From assembly GCA_021405325.1 (NCBI GenBank), contig QWII01000055.1, positions 1 through 64,000 of the forward strand: a stretch of 64,000 nucleotides of DNA, in the 5' to 3' direction. Under the pieces are notes generated by a model. The model was not told where the DNA came from. It saw only the letters and a program-made list of their open reading frames with translations, and made no database searches. Positions 26,848 through 35,655 of the stretch are shown here, piece by piece; within the stretch, counting starts at the first letter, position 1, and every line of letters begins with the position of its first letter. The stretch comes from Caldilinea sp. CFX5 (GTDB lineage Bacteria > Chloroflexota > Anaerolineae > Caldilineales > Caldilineaceae). The position numbers and the translations under genes are program-made.

Positions 26848-26873
26848 AGTTTGGCGTTTTCTCAACCATAGAA

Positions 26874-27914
26874 CTACACAAAATATTGATACAGCAGCTC
26901 CCCCGCCTTTTCCGTAATGGCGTCCGGCACGGACGGATGGGTAAAAAGGGCGGTGAGTGACGGCAGGAGCTTGCCGGGCGATGCATTCGGCGTGGCGACC
27001 TGCGGCGAACGGTATTCCAAAAAAGAGATCGTCTTTTCCGTATCGGCAAACTTGCGCTTAAAGTGGATCAACCCGGTTTGATCCCAGTCGCTCAGACCAA
27101 AATCAAAGCGTTGACAACCCTGCGTTTGCGCGTATTCGATCCCCTGCCAGATCATCAGGTCGTTGGGCAGCAGCGCCAAGGCTGTGGGGTCGGATGCGTT
27201 GAACTTGTAATAGAATTTGTTCTGCCACTGGAGGTAGAGCGTAATGCCCAGGATGGCGTCGTTCTGTTTGGCGACCATCAGCGTCCCCATCCCTGCCGAT
27301 AGTAGGTGTCGCCAAATGTTTTCAAAGAAGCAGTAGGGCTGCGCCACCATCTGGTATTTATATTTGCGCATGTGCAAATGTAACTCAAAGAAACGCCGCA
27401 ACATGGCCGGCTCGACGGTCGCTTCCACCGTCGCTCCCATGCTCATGGCTTTACGCATCCCCCACCGATGTTTGCTATCCAACCGCATCCACAGCGTTTC
27501 GCGATCCGGGGCCAAATCCAGCCCATGCCAGCGCGCTCGGTTGACAACAGTAAAGCGGGGATCGTCCAGCGGTAAGGGGTTATGCAAGCAGCGCAACTTA
27601 AGCAAACTCTCTTCCTGCACCAGATGTTCGCTCAAGGTTGCCCAATCGTCCGGTGAGGTGACCAGGGGATCGTAATAATCGGAAAAGGGAAAGGCCACCC
27701 GTCGCTGTCCGCGCAGATCATGGATCGGGCAGACCGGAATGCCGGCGCGCGGTTGCCCCGCTTCGTCCAGTAGCAAATAGGCGATAACCGGAAAGCCATA
27801 GGTGTCGGTAACGGCGCGAATCCACTCCGGCGAATGAAAAACGTCGCTCTCGACGGTTGTTACCAACTGGCGCCAGCAGGGGTTGGTTCGTGGATCAACG
27901 GTGATGACTTTCAT
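26874..27914 (-). CDS. FemAB/GNAT-fold peptidyl- or acyltransferase in EPS cluster
   Basis: About 346 aa from the ATG at 27914 (MKVITVDPRTNPCWRQLVTT). The pattern FHSPEWIRAVTDTYGFPVIA, FPFSDYYDPLVTSPDDWATL and, in the second GNAT fold, MVAKQNDAILGITLYLQWQN, YYKFNASDPTALALLPNDLM and FDFGLSDWDQTGLIHFKRKF is that of the FemAB-like family often found in exopolysaccharide and exosortase loci. FemAB proteins use aminoacyl-tRNA to add residues to cell-wall precursors; the EPS-linked branch has no proven reaction. It overlaps the preceding glycosyltransferase by 20 nt. A second, divergent member of the family lies at 33015. Confidence 0.8.
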   Translation of the reverse strand: MKVITVDPRTNPCWRQLVTTVESDVFHSPEWIRAVTDTYGFPVIAYLLLDEAGQPRAGIPVCPIHDLRGQRRVAFPFSDYYDPLVTSPDDWATLSEHLVQEESLLKLRCLHNPLPLDDPRFTVVNRARWHGLDLAPDRETLWMRLDSKHRWGMRKAMSMGATVEATVEPAMLRRFFELHLHMRKYKYQMVAQPYCFFENIWRHLLSAGMGTLMVAKQNDAILGITLYLQWQNKFYYKFNASDPTALALLPNDLMIWQGIEYAQTQGCQRFDFGLSDWDQTGLIHFKRKFADTEKTISFLEYRSPQVATPNASPGKLLPSLTALFTHPSVPDAITEKAGELLYQYFV

Positions 27915-29160
27915 GGATGATACTCGCTCCTGCCTGTGAAGTTGAAGGAATGGTTGGTGTATTCTGCTTGTGATCAAGTCGGGCGTAGGCGTTGAGCAGA
28001 TGTTTCTCCTGCCAGGGCCAGGCCAGTTCGTTTTCGACACGTTGCCGCCCTACTTGCCCCATGCGCGCCCGTTCAGCCGGATTGTCCATCAGTTCGGCGA
28101 TTCGACCGGCAAAGTCTGCTTCGTCATTGGGGCGGGCATAGTGGGCGGCGTCCTGCGCCGTCACCCGATGTTCGGTCAAGTCAAAGGCGACAATCGGCTT
28201 GCCCAGCGCCATATACTCGGTCATCTTGATCATACTGGAGCGGTCGCTAAAGGGGTTGCGCGGATCGGGGTCCAGACAAATGTCGACGCTGGCAAGGTAA
28301 CGTAGCAAAGTTTCGTCGCTCACCCAGCCGGTAAAGTGGACATAGGGGGTCAATCCTAGCGCCACTGTCTGCGTTTGCAACTCGTCCCACATATCACCCG
28401 TGCCGATGATCAGACAGCGAAAAGCGGTGCGGTGGTGGGTATGGACCAGGTGATGGAGCGCCCGCAACAGGTAATCCAACCCGTCATGGCGTCCCATGTC
28501 GCCGACATAGCCCAACAAGGTGCAACCAGGGGAACGCAAAGTCGGGTCCGGCGCCACCGGATGGATGCGCTGCGGCTCCGGCCCATTGCGGACGACGGTG
28601 ATCCGTTCCACCGGCAACCCGCCGCGCACCATCTCGAGTTGCTTGTAGGATTCACTGGTGGTGATCACCTGGTCAGCAGTGCGCAAAGAGAGTCGTTCAA
28701 ACCAGAGCAACGCCTTGTGAAGTAGCGGTCGCCCGCCGTCGCCATACATCACTTCATACATCTCCGGCGCCAGATCATGGTGATCGTAGACAAAGCGCTT
28801 CCCCAGCGGGCGGTAGAGGAGTGCCAGCAGCACATAGAGATCGGGCGGGTTGTGGGCATGAATTACATCAAAGCCACGCCGCGCCAACACGACCAGCGAC
28901 AGCACAAAGGCCGCCGCCAGCGAGTAGCCATATTCGGCCAGATAGCCCAAAAAGCCCGGCGCCGTCGGCGGCTTGGGGTAGCGGTAGATATGGATCGCCT
29001 GATAGCATTCATACCACGGCTGCTTCCCCTTGCGCTGACAGATGACCGAGACCGTGTAGCCGGCCCCGGTGAGGGTTAATGCCTCGCGCCGCACACGACC
29101 GTCACCGGGAAAATGGTAATTTTCTAAGAGCATTAAGATCCGTTTACCGGTTGCTGCCAT
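27895..29160 (-). CDS. Glycosyltransferase family 4
   Basis: A 421-aa retaining GT-B glycosyltransferase. The N-terminal Rossmann domain starts KRILMLLENYHFPGDGRVRR, and an RVRREA motif typical of GT4 follows. The C-terminal nucleotide-sugar domain includes LLGYVGDMGRHDGLDYLLRA and the acidic region SSMIKMTEYMALGKPIVAFD. Cytoplasmic; adds a sugar to the lipid-linked repeat unit. Overlaps the upstream GT4 gene by 17 nt and the downstream FemAB-like gene by 20 nt, so translation is coupled. The donor sugar is unknown. Confidence 0.92.
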   Translation of the reverse strand: MAATGKRILMLLENYHFPGDGRVRREALTLTGAGYTVSVICQRKGKQPWYECYQAIHIYRYPKPPTAPGFLGYLAEYGYSLAAAFVLSLVVLARRGFDVIHAHNPPDLYVLLALLYRPLGKRFVYDHHDLAPEMYEVMYGDGGRPLLHKALLWFERLSLRTADQVITTSESYKQLEMVRGGLPVERITVVRNGPEPQRIHPVAPDPTLRSPGCTLLGYVGDMGRHDGLDYLLRALHHLVHTHHRTAFRCLIIGTGDMWDELQTQTVALGLTPYVHFTGWVSDETLLRYLASVDICLDPDPRNPFSDRSSMIKMTEYMALGKPIVAFDLTEHRVTAQDAAHYARPNDEADFAGRIAELMDNPAERARMGQVGRQRVENELAWPWQEKHLLNAYARLDHKQNTPTIPSTSQAGASIIHESHHR

Positions 29161-30367
29161 ATGTCCCGCTTTCTATATCTATATTTTCTCTATAAGGTAG
29201 CGGCGCACTGTACAGGGGCGTATTGGACCGGCGTTTCTGGGTTTGTTGATAGAGCAATGCTTCCAGGCGATCATTGTTGGCGGGGGAGAAAAGCCGTTCG
29301 GCAATGGCGCGATTGCGGTCGCCCAGTTGGCGGCGCACCTCCACAGCATCACAGAGTTGTTGCAAGGCGGCGGCCAGTTGCTCTACATTGTTCTCTTCAA
29401 CCAACACCGCATCGACCACTTCCGGAATGCCGGCGTGATAGGTGCTGACGACCGGTTTGCTAAAGGCCATTGCTTCGATAATGGCATTGGGAAAGCCCTC
29501 TTTGTCGCCGGTGCTGTCAGTGCGCGAGGGGAGACAGAAAATGTCACACTCGCGATAGAGCGCACGCAAGGCGCTCCCGCTCTGCTGACCAAAGAAGGCG
29601 ATCTGCTGATCGAGACCCAGCGTCCTGGCTAACCGGCGACAATCGATCACATTGCGGTCAGGCGCCTCATCCCCCACCACCCATAGCTCGACATCAGGGC
29701 GCTGCATCGTTTTGAGCGCCTGAAAGAGGACATCGTGGCCCTTTTTCTCGGAAAAGAAGCCGACAATGAGAATTTTGATCGTCGGTTTGGCGCAAAACGC
29801 GGCGAGATCGACTATCTGACGCACAATCTCAATGCGTGCGGCGGGGGCGCCAAAGCGCTCAATCAACAGTTGCCGGTTGTAGACCGAGATGGTGACGATC
29901 AGGTCACACGCAGCCAGCGCCTGGCGGAAGAGCGCTGGGTTGGGATTGTTGTGCAATTCATAGGCGCGAATGGTGACGACCAGGGGTAGCCCCGTAATGA
30001 ATTTACAATAATAGCCAACAAAGAATTTATGGTCGCCAAAGTAAGCATAGATCACCTCTTTGGTGCGCATCTCGGCGGCAAATTGAACGGCGATGGCAAA
30101 GTCGCGCAGCGAATGGGTGTGGAACGCGGTCGCGGCCAGTTGATAGTATAAAAGCGGTCGCTGTAGCAACAGCAACAGATGGGCCACCAGCAACGTCCAC
30201 CAACGAATTGGCGTCACCTTCCACGCCGGCAACGGGTTATAGAGACCCGGTTGGTTGAGCAGGGTGAAGAGATGTAGCTCATGCCCTTTCTCCACTAGCG
30301 CATTGATGTCGCGCCACATAAACTGCGTCAGGCCATATTTCATGCTGACAATAAAGGCAATCTTCAT
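29144..30367 (-). CDS. Glycosyltransferase family 4 (WcaL/AmsK-like)
   Basis: A 407-aa GT-B enzyme. N-terminus MKIAFIVSMKYGLTQFMWRD; the middle YAYFGDHKFFVGYYCKFITG is characteristic of the colanic-acid WcaL-like branch. The C-terminal domain has GFFSEKKGHDVLFQALKTMQ and the donor-binding EX7E-type segment EGFPNAIIEAMAFSKPVVST. It overlaps the upstream GT2 gene by 4 nt (ATGA) and the downstream GT4 by 17 nt. Predicted to add one sugar of the exopolysaccharide repeat unit on the cytoplasmic face. Confidence 0.92.
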   Translation of the reverse strand: MKIAFIVSMKYGLTQFMWRDINALVEKGHELHLFTLLNQPGLYNPLPAWKVTPIRWWTLLVAHLLLLLQRPLLYYQLAATAFHTHSLRDFAIAVQFAAEMRTKEVIYAYFGDHKFFVGYYCKFITGLPLVVTIRAYELHNNPNPALFRQALAACDLIVTISVYNRQLLIERFGAPAARIEIVRQIVDLAAFCAKPTIKILIVGFFSEKKGHDVLFQALKTMQRPDVELWVVGDEAPDRNVIDCRRLARTLGLDQQIAFFGQQSGSALRALYRECDIFCLPSRTDSTGDKEGFPNAIIEAMAFSKPVVSTYHAGIPEVVDAVLVEENNVEQLAAALQQLCDAVEVRRQLGDRNRAIAERLFSPANNDRLEALLYQQTQKRRSNTPLYSAPLPYRENIDIESGTYGSNR

Positions 30368-31416
30368 GGTGTCGTTCGTCTTTCGCTTGTGGGGGTGCTG
30401 ATGGTTGGCGGTGCGCCAAGTTGGATCACCGCAAAGCGCGCCGGGTAGGTAGCGGGCGCCTTGGGGGCAATGAAGAGGCCACGGAGGGTGCCATCCAAAA
30501 AGAGTAACCGTTTGAGCAGCGTAATCAGCGCCGGCTCCAGCCCGCCACGACGGAGTACGAGTAACAAAAACGCGCCGCCTGCCAGGCCATTCAACCCCAG
30601 GAAGAAACGACCTTTGCCACGCAACAGCGCCCAGAACCAGAGCGCTCCGCCGATCCCCATTGCCAGCCCAGGGGTCAGACCAAAGCCTCGTTCGCGCACG
30701 TAGGGCCAGAAGAAGGGGCTACCCAGGTGATAGCGCAGATTCTGCCCGCTGCCCAGATAAAGCTGCCGGCGCCAGCGACCGATCAGGGTGGGGATGGTGT
30801 CGGTCGGGTCGGTGTAGTGATAGACAATTGGGTAGGCGATGCGCACAAAGCGGTAGCCGGAGTAGCGCAGGCGTAGACAGAGATCCGGCTCCTCATCGGA
30901 ATAGAGATAGGGGTTGAATTGACCGATCTCATCCAGCACACGCCGCCGGTAGAGCGCCGCCCCGCCGCCTTGGGGAATGTCGGTCACAGCCGGTCGTGGC
31001 GGCATGATGAGCGGCGGTTTGTCCTCCTCCTGCGCCTGCTTGGGCAGGTCAATCCGCTCGCCAGTGAGGCCGGCGATGGTGCGGTCCTCGACCAGCAGTT
31101 GCAATGCTTTGTCCAACCAGCCAGGGTACAGCTCCATGTCGCCATCCAGGAAGAGGAGATATTCGCCCGTACAATGGCCATAGCCGACATACCGTCCGGC
31201 TGCCGGGGTCAACCGTTGCGTCGCTGCCAGTTGCAAGACTGTAATCGGAAAGCGTTGCGCCTGGGCCACGGTCTCATCCGTCGAGGCCGAGTCTACCAGG
31301 ATAACCTCCGGTGTAGTCAAGCCACGGGTGGCATTGAAGACTGACTGAATCAGACGGGCCACATTCCACCCCTGGTTTTTGGTGATTAAGACAACGGAAA
31401 GCGTAATAGTTGCCAT
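30364..31416 (-). CDS. Glycosyltransferase family 2
   Basis: A 350-aa inverting GT-A enzyme. N-terminal nucleotide-binding SVVLITKNQGWNVARLIQSV, VILVDSASTDETV, and the DXD-type metal site LLFLDGDMELYPGW, then PQGGGAALYRRRVLDEIG and EEPDLCLRLRYSGYR (catalytic ED motif). C-terminal hydrophobic segments at about 235-290 suggest membrane attachment. First of three consecutive, overlapping glycosyltransferase genes, consistent with a repeat unit of four or more sugars (one from the initiating transferase). Upstream gap 31417-31521 holds a GC-rich imperfect repeat. Confidence 0.92.
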   Translation of the reverse strand: MATITLSVVLITKNQGWNVARLIQSVFNATRGLTTPEVILVDSASTDETVAQAQRFPITVLQLAATQRLTPAAGRYVGYGHCTGEYLLFLDGDMELYPGWLDKALQLLVEDRTIAGLTGERIDLPKQAQEEDKPPLIMPPRPAVTDIPQGGGAALYRRRVLDEIGQFNPYLYSDEEPDLCLRLRYSGYRFVRIAYPIVYHYTDPTDTIPTLIGRWRRQLYLGSGQNLRYHLGSPFFWPYVRERGFGLTPGLAMGIGGALWFWALLRGKGRFFLGLNGLAGGAFLLLVLRRGGLEPALITLLKRLLFLDGTLRGLFIAPKAPATYPARFAVIQLGAPPTISTPTSERRTTP

Positions 31417-31521
31417 CGACTAGGAACTCCCTAAAACTTGAAAATAAAGGTCGCTTTTCGTCGGGGCGCACCCTTGCGGTCGCCCCACGTTCCCCTACGA
31501 AAATAAATGCCTGACTTTCAT

Positions 31522-33003
31522 TTAAACCGACAATACGCGATAGCGCTCCTTGAGCCGAGTAACGCCGCCCAGGATCACCAACGCGATCACGCCCGCCAGC
31601 AGCCCATAGAGCAAGCCGCCGATGAGCAACGCCAACAGCGGCGGTTGCTGTAGCGGCGTCAGCCAGTAGAGCAGGGCGCCGCCGGTGGCCAGCAGCGGCA
31701 GCCAGAGTCCCTTTTCCAACGCCAGCCGCTGGGGCAAGCTGCGGGTCACCGGCACATAATGCAGCGCCACATCGAGCAGGCGCACCAGCACCGTACTCGC
31801 CGCCGCGCCCAGCAGCCCCCAGGTCGGGATCAGGAGAAAGCCCAGCACGATGGAGGCCAGCGTATCAACGAGCAGAATACGCAGGGTAACTTTTTCCTGT
31901 AAACTGGCGACCAACACCCGCCCTAGCACCTGAGTGAAGACCCGCAAGACCATAGCGCCGACCAAGATTTGTAGCGCCGGTGCGGCAGCGGCAAATTCCG
32001 CCTTGCCATAGAGCAACTGCAACAGCGCGTCGGCAAAAACACAGAGGGCGACTGCCGCCGGCACGACAATCAGCAACAACAACTCCAACAGCCGCTCCGT
32101 CATCACCCCCAGCCGTTGCGGCCCTTGTTGGTAGCCGCGACACAGGGCCGGGAAGATGCTAATGGCCGCGCTTTGAAAGACCAGGGAAACCGGCACCAGC
32201 AGTTGCGACGCCGCGTTGAAGAGGCCGACATCACGCTCGCTGGCAAATTTCGAGAGCAGAATCACCTGAAAGGCGGACATGATCGCCACCAGGCCATCTA
32301 TGCCCAGAAAGGTGAGAGTGTTTCGGCAAAGCTGCCAGCAGAAGGGCAAATCGATGGCGGCGTGGTTGTCGGTCAGATAGCGGCGCGCCAGCCGCCACTT
32401 GACCAGCACCGTCACCACATGCGCCACCAGGAGCAATATTACCAACGCCATCAGCCCATAGCCGCTGGTCAGTAGCCACCAGCAGCCGCCAATCCGCAGC
32501 AGATTCACCACCAGATTGGCATAGGCAATATTCTCCATCTGCTCCCACGCCTGGAAAACGGCGTCATAAATCGTCGCGATGGCATAGGGCAGCAGACCAA
32601 TCGCCAGCCAGAGAATGACCGCAGTGGTGTCGGGGGTATAGTGTAAGAGCCGGGCCACGATCACCAGGAACGCCACTGACAGCAGCGAAAAGCCGGTGAC
32701 AGCGACGTTGGCGTTGACCAGGTAGCGCGCCGTCTGGTTCCGATTGCGGGCAATTTCGCGTGTCACCAGCGCCTGAATGCCCGCCACCGCCAGAAATTGA
32801 AAGCTCTGAAAGTAGGTTAACCCCAACGACATCTGCCCAAATTCATGGGCGCCCAGATGGCGCGCCACCAGGGCATAGAGGACAAAGGAGGCAATGCGCG
32901 TCATCATATCGCCGGCAAGAATGGCAAAGGCATTGGTCGCTACTTTCGCCAGCGGACCGCTTTTTAGTAACGGGGGAAGGGGCAAGGAACGTTGTTGCAT
33001 CAT
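31522..33003 (-). CDS. Polysaccharide flippase (Wzx-like)
   Basis: About 493 aa from the ATG at 33003 (an earlier ATG at 33057 would overlap the FemAB-like gene by 43 nt). It has about fourteen membrane helices. The N-terminal signature NAFAILAGDMMTRIASFVLY and GAHEFGQMSLGLTYFQSFQF place it in the polysaccharide transporter/MATE-like flippase family. It would move the undecaprenyl-linked repeat unit across the membrane for the polymerase at 34138. Its presence defines the cluster as Wzx/Wzy type rather than ABC-export type. Confidence 0.92.
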   Translation of the reverse strand: MMQQRSLPLPPLLKSGPLAKVATNAFAILAGDMMTRIASFVLYALVARHLGAHEFGQMSLGLTYFQSFQFLAVAGIQALVTREIARNRNQTARYLVNANVAVTGFSLLSVAFLVIVARLLHYTPDTTAVILWLAIGLLPYAIATIYDAVFQAWEQMENIAYANLVVNLLRIGGCWWLLTSGYGLMALVILLLVAHVVTVLVKWRLARRYLTDNHAAIDLPFCWQLCRNTLTFLGIDGLVAIMSAFQVILLSKFASERDVGLFNAASQLLVPVSLVFQSAAISIFPALCRGYQQGPQRLGVMTERLLELLLLIVVPAAVALCVFADALLQLLYGKAEFAAAAPALQILVGAMVLRVFTQVLGRVLVASLQEKVTLRILLVDTLASIVLGFLLIPTWGLLGAAASTVLVRLLDVALHYVPVTRSLPQRLALEKGLWLPLLATGGALLYWLTPLQQPPLLALLIGGLLYGLLAGVIALVILGGVTRLKERYRVLSV

Positions 33004-33014
33004 AGCTGTCTCGG

Positions 33015-34088
33015 TTAGGTGCGTAAACGATAGATAAGCTCTTGTGTCCACGGCCATGCTGTTACACGCTGAAAAACGGTTAGATAGAGCCAGTGCAACA
33101 CCGGGTGAAAAAAGCGATCCACGGCCTGCGGAAAGATCACCGGCTGACCACCAAAGGACAATTTAAAGGAGGTCGCCGATTGCACCAGGTTGTCCGGTAG
33201 CGGTTGATTCGCCAGCAATGCTTTGGCCGCCGCCGGTTGGATTCCTTCAAAATCATAATAACGATAGCCCTGCGCCTTCGCCCATTGAATGACCCACCAT
33301 TCGAGCAATTCATTTGGATGAAGCTCGCCATGTTCACCCGACCAGGCCGCTAACTTAGAGACTAAGGTGTCGCCAAAGCCGATTACCCAGTGCATGGTCA
33401 CCGGTTTTCCCTGATATTCCAGAACAAACAGCCGCAAATGGCCGGTTTGATGCAAGATGCACCACATATTCTTGTAATAGGCTTTCGTATAGATCTTCCC
33501 CTTGCGCCGCTTGGCTACTTCTGTTAGTAGCGTATAAAAGGTGTCAATATCAGCGCTGCACCCTTCGCGTACCGATAGATCTTTGCTCATGGCATAACGA
33601 ATGGCCCGCCGGCGCTTCTTTTTGATATTCGCCCAGAGCGTATCCAACCCTTGCGTTAGATCGAGCAAGGTCGTGGCCGGTGGCGCCACATGAATCTGGC
33701 TGGGGCGAAAACCTTGCATCACAGCATGATCAGCAAAGGCATCGCTCTGCCAGGCCGGCTGTATATTCAGATATTGAATCTGTTCGCTCTGGATCACCTG
33801 GGTCAGATCTTGATAAAGCGGCGCTACCACATGCGCCTGTTCTGTGCAAAAAATTGGCCCGCGCGGGACATAGGCGACCACACCCAAAGGGGCCATACGG
33901 CGCAGGAAGAGCTGCATACCGGCGATAATTTCCCCTTGCTCCTGCGCGACCAACCGTATCGCCTGCCAGCCAAGCGGCTGTTTCACCTGCGCCCATAAAC
34001 TGCTCTGTAAATGACTGCCGCCGTGCTTGTCGACAAAATGGTCCCATTTGCATGCCGTCGTTTCCTGACAAATTTCGATTTGTACCAT
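33015..34088 (-). CDS. FemAB-family transferase
   Basis: About 357 aa from the ATG at 34088 (AAAGGAAG 10 nt upstream). Motifs SHLQSSLWAQVKQPLGWQAI, AYVPRGPIFC and LDLTQGLDTLWANIKKKRRR (the KKRR segment is typical of FemX/FemA) lead into YTLLTEVAKRRKGKIYTKAY, then GKPVTMHWVIGFGDTLVSKL and NELLEWWVIQWAKAQGYRYY with FDFEG-like DFEGIQP. This is closer to true FemAB peptidoglycan-bridge enzymes than the homologue at 26874. It may add amino acids to lipid II or to the polysaccharide repeat unit. Lies between polymerase and flippase genes. Confidence 0.85.
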   Translation of the reverse strand: MVQIEICQETTACKWDHFVDKHGGSHLQSSLWAQVKQPLGWQAIRLVAQEQGEIIAGMQLFLRRMAPLGVVAYVPRGPIFCTEQAHVVAPLYQDLTQVIQSEQIQYLNIQPAWQSDAFADHAVMQGFRPSQIHVAPPATTLLDLTQGLDTLWANIKKKRRRAIRYAMSKDLSVREGCSADIDTFYTLLTEVAKRRKGKIYTKAYYKNMWCILHQTGHLRLFVLEYQGKPVTMHWVIGFGDTLVSKLAAWSGEHGELHPNELLEWWVIQWAKAQGYRYYDFEGIQPAAAKALLANQPLPDNLVQSATSFKLSFGGQPVIFPQAVDRFFHPVLHWLYLTVFQRVTAWPWTQELIYRLRT

Positions 34089-34103
34089 AACTGCACAACT
34101 TCC

Positions 34104-34148
34104 TTTACTGCAACTGCTTTTACTGCAACTGCTTACACTACAACTGCT
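34104..34148. repeat. Three tandem 15-bp units at the polymerase 3' end
   Basis: TTTACTGCAACTGCT occurs at 34104-34118 and 34119-34133, and a degenerate third copy at 34134-34148. The array spans the polymerase stop codon and the leader of the FemAB-family gene. Read through on the minus strand it gives a Ser/Cys-rich peptide, which I regard as untranslated. Confidence 0.85.
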
Positions 34149-35655
34149 CACGCGTGGAAAAAACTACCGGTTGCCAAACGACAAGCGTGGCTGAAACCAT
34201 GATCAACGCCGCTTGCAACCATAACATCTGGATAAGTTGCCGACCATTAAAGAGATCGACCTGCATGTGGATCATGTGGCCGACAATGCCCGCAGTCAAC
34301 CCCAACGCCAGCGGCGCCAGCAAGGATGTGCGCTGTTGCCAGGTGCGCCACCCCAGATAAAGGGTAGACAAGAGAAACCAGAGATAGGCCCCGATTCCCA
34401 CCGGCCCCAATTCAGCCCAGATCAAGAGATACTTGTTATGCACAATGTAGAGCCAATCGCGACTAAAATCGGGGGTGAGATAATCCGGCATGACAACAGC
34501 AAAATTATTGGCGCCAATGCCCAGCAGCGGCGCATCCCGGATGATCTGAAAGGCCAGGGCAATCAAGGGTAAGCGCCCGGCGGCGGCCCCTTGGTCGGCG
34601 CCAATCATGCGCCCGGCAAAGAGTAGCCCCGCCCCGAAGTAGAGAAGCAGACCGCTGATCACCGCCAGCAAACCAAGCAACCCCAGCGACCAGCCACGGC
34701 GTTGCCAGCAGAGAACAAAGACGATACTCAACCCAACCAATGCGCTGACCGTGCCGCCGCGGGAAAGGGTTAACCCTAAGCCGACACAGCCCAAACCCAA
34801 GGCCAGCAACGCCAGCCCACGGGTCAACCCATCGCGTCGGCTCCAGCAGACGGCCAGCGCCACCGGCAGTAACAGCGCCAGGTAGCCGGCGGCAGTGTTT
34901 GGCCCGCCGATCGCGCCGCCTACGCGTTGATCCGGATCAAGGCGCAGGTTGAGCGGCCCCAAGCTGATGCTGTGACCCAGCACGCGCAACCCGATCATCA
35001 CCACGCTTTGCAGCAGGAGCGCCAGCAAGAGCAACCGCACCAGAAAGAGCAGTTCGCCGGTGGTGCGCACCGTCGCTACGATGTAGATGACCAGTAGCAG
35101 GATTTGCAGCAACAGCGCCAGTTCAAAGGCGGCCAGTTGTCGATCCCTGGCCACCACCAGCGAGAGCGCTACACAAGCCACATAGCGACCCAGCGCCCAC
35201 AGCGGTGTTGTCCAAGGGCGGGCGGGGGCGGGGCTTTTCGCCGTTGGTGGTAGCCACGTTGGTCGCACCAACCAATCCACCAGCCAGAGCGTGTATAGCC
35301 CGGTCAGCGCAATGGTGGTCAGCGAATAGTTGAAGCCGGCAATTGACCCCCAACTTGCCAACGCATCGCGATAGAAGAGATGACCGTCCAACTGGATGGG
35401 AATGTCAAAGATCGGGATCAGCAAGAGCAGCCGCCGCACGTCGCCCACCGCCAGCACCACAAAGGGGGCCGCCACCACCACCAGCGACAGCACCCCCCAG
35501 CGCAACGGCAGCCGGGGAAAGAGCAAGCTGTAGCCGCCCAGGAGCAAACCGACCAGGAGGATTATCCCGGTTTTGGCGATCCGCTCACGACAGGTCGCTT
35601 GATAGGCGTAGGGGGTGGTTGGCGGTCGGCGCCAATTAAGCGTAGACAAGCTCAC
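34138..35655 (-). CDS. O-antigen ligase/polymerase-type membrane protein (Wzy-like)
   Basis: About 505 aa from a GTG at 35655, chosen because AAGGGAG lies about 9 nt upstream; the start overlaps the aminotransferase gene by 20 nt. Eleven or so membrane helices with the large extracytoplasmic loop of the Wzy_C/O-antigen ligase domain: LGIGANNFAVVMPDYLTPDF, then YIVHNKYLLIWAELGPVGIG (the HN..L..E.G motif). In this Wzx-dependent cluster the role is polymerisation of repeat units outside the membrane. The 15-bp tandem repeat ends its coding sequence. Confidence 0.9.
   Translation of the reverse strand: MSLSTLNWRRPPTTPYAYQATCRERIAKTGIILLVGLLLGGYSLLFPRLPLRWGVLSLVVVAAPFVVLAVGDVRRLLLLIPIFDIPIQLDGHLFYRDALASWGSIAGFNYSLTTIALTGLYTLWLVDWLVRPTWLPPTAKSPAPARPWTTPLWALGRYVACVALSLVVARDRQLAAFELALLLQILLLVIYIVATVRTTGELLFLVRLLLLALLLQSVVMIGLRVLGHSISLGPLNLRLDPDQRVGGAIGGPNTAAGYLALLLPVALAVCWSRRDGLTRGLALLALGLGCVGLGLTLSRGGTVSALVGLSIVFVLCWQRRGWSLGLLGLLAVISGLLLYFGAGLLFAGRMIGADQGAAAGRLPLIALAFQIIRDAPLLGIGANNFAVVMPDYLTPDFSRDWLYIVHNKYLLIWAELGPVGIGAYLWFLLSTLYLGWRTWQQRTSLLAPLALGLTAGIVGHMIHMQVDLFNGRQLIQMLWLQAALIMVSATLVVWQPVVFSTREQL

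Noticed and set aside
31460..31491. GC-rich imperfect inverted repeat near CCCCTACGAAAA
   Set aside because: Only six paired bases at each side; noted as a possible relative of the CGTAGGGG-bearing element at 2012-2147 but too weak to list as a feature.
34089..34151. Ser/Cys-rich N-terminal extension of the FemAB-family protein
   Set aside because: It is translated from a 15-bp tandem repeat and precedes a better start at 34088 with a Shine-Dalgarno.
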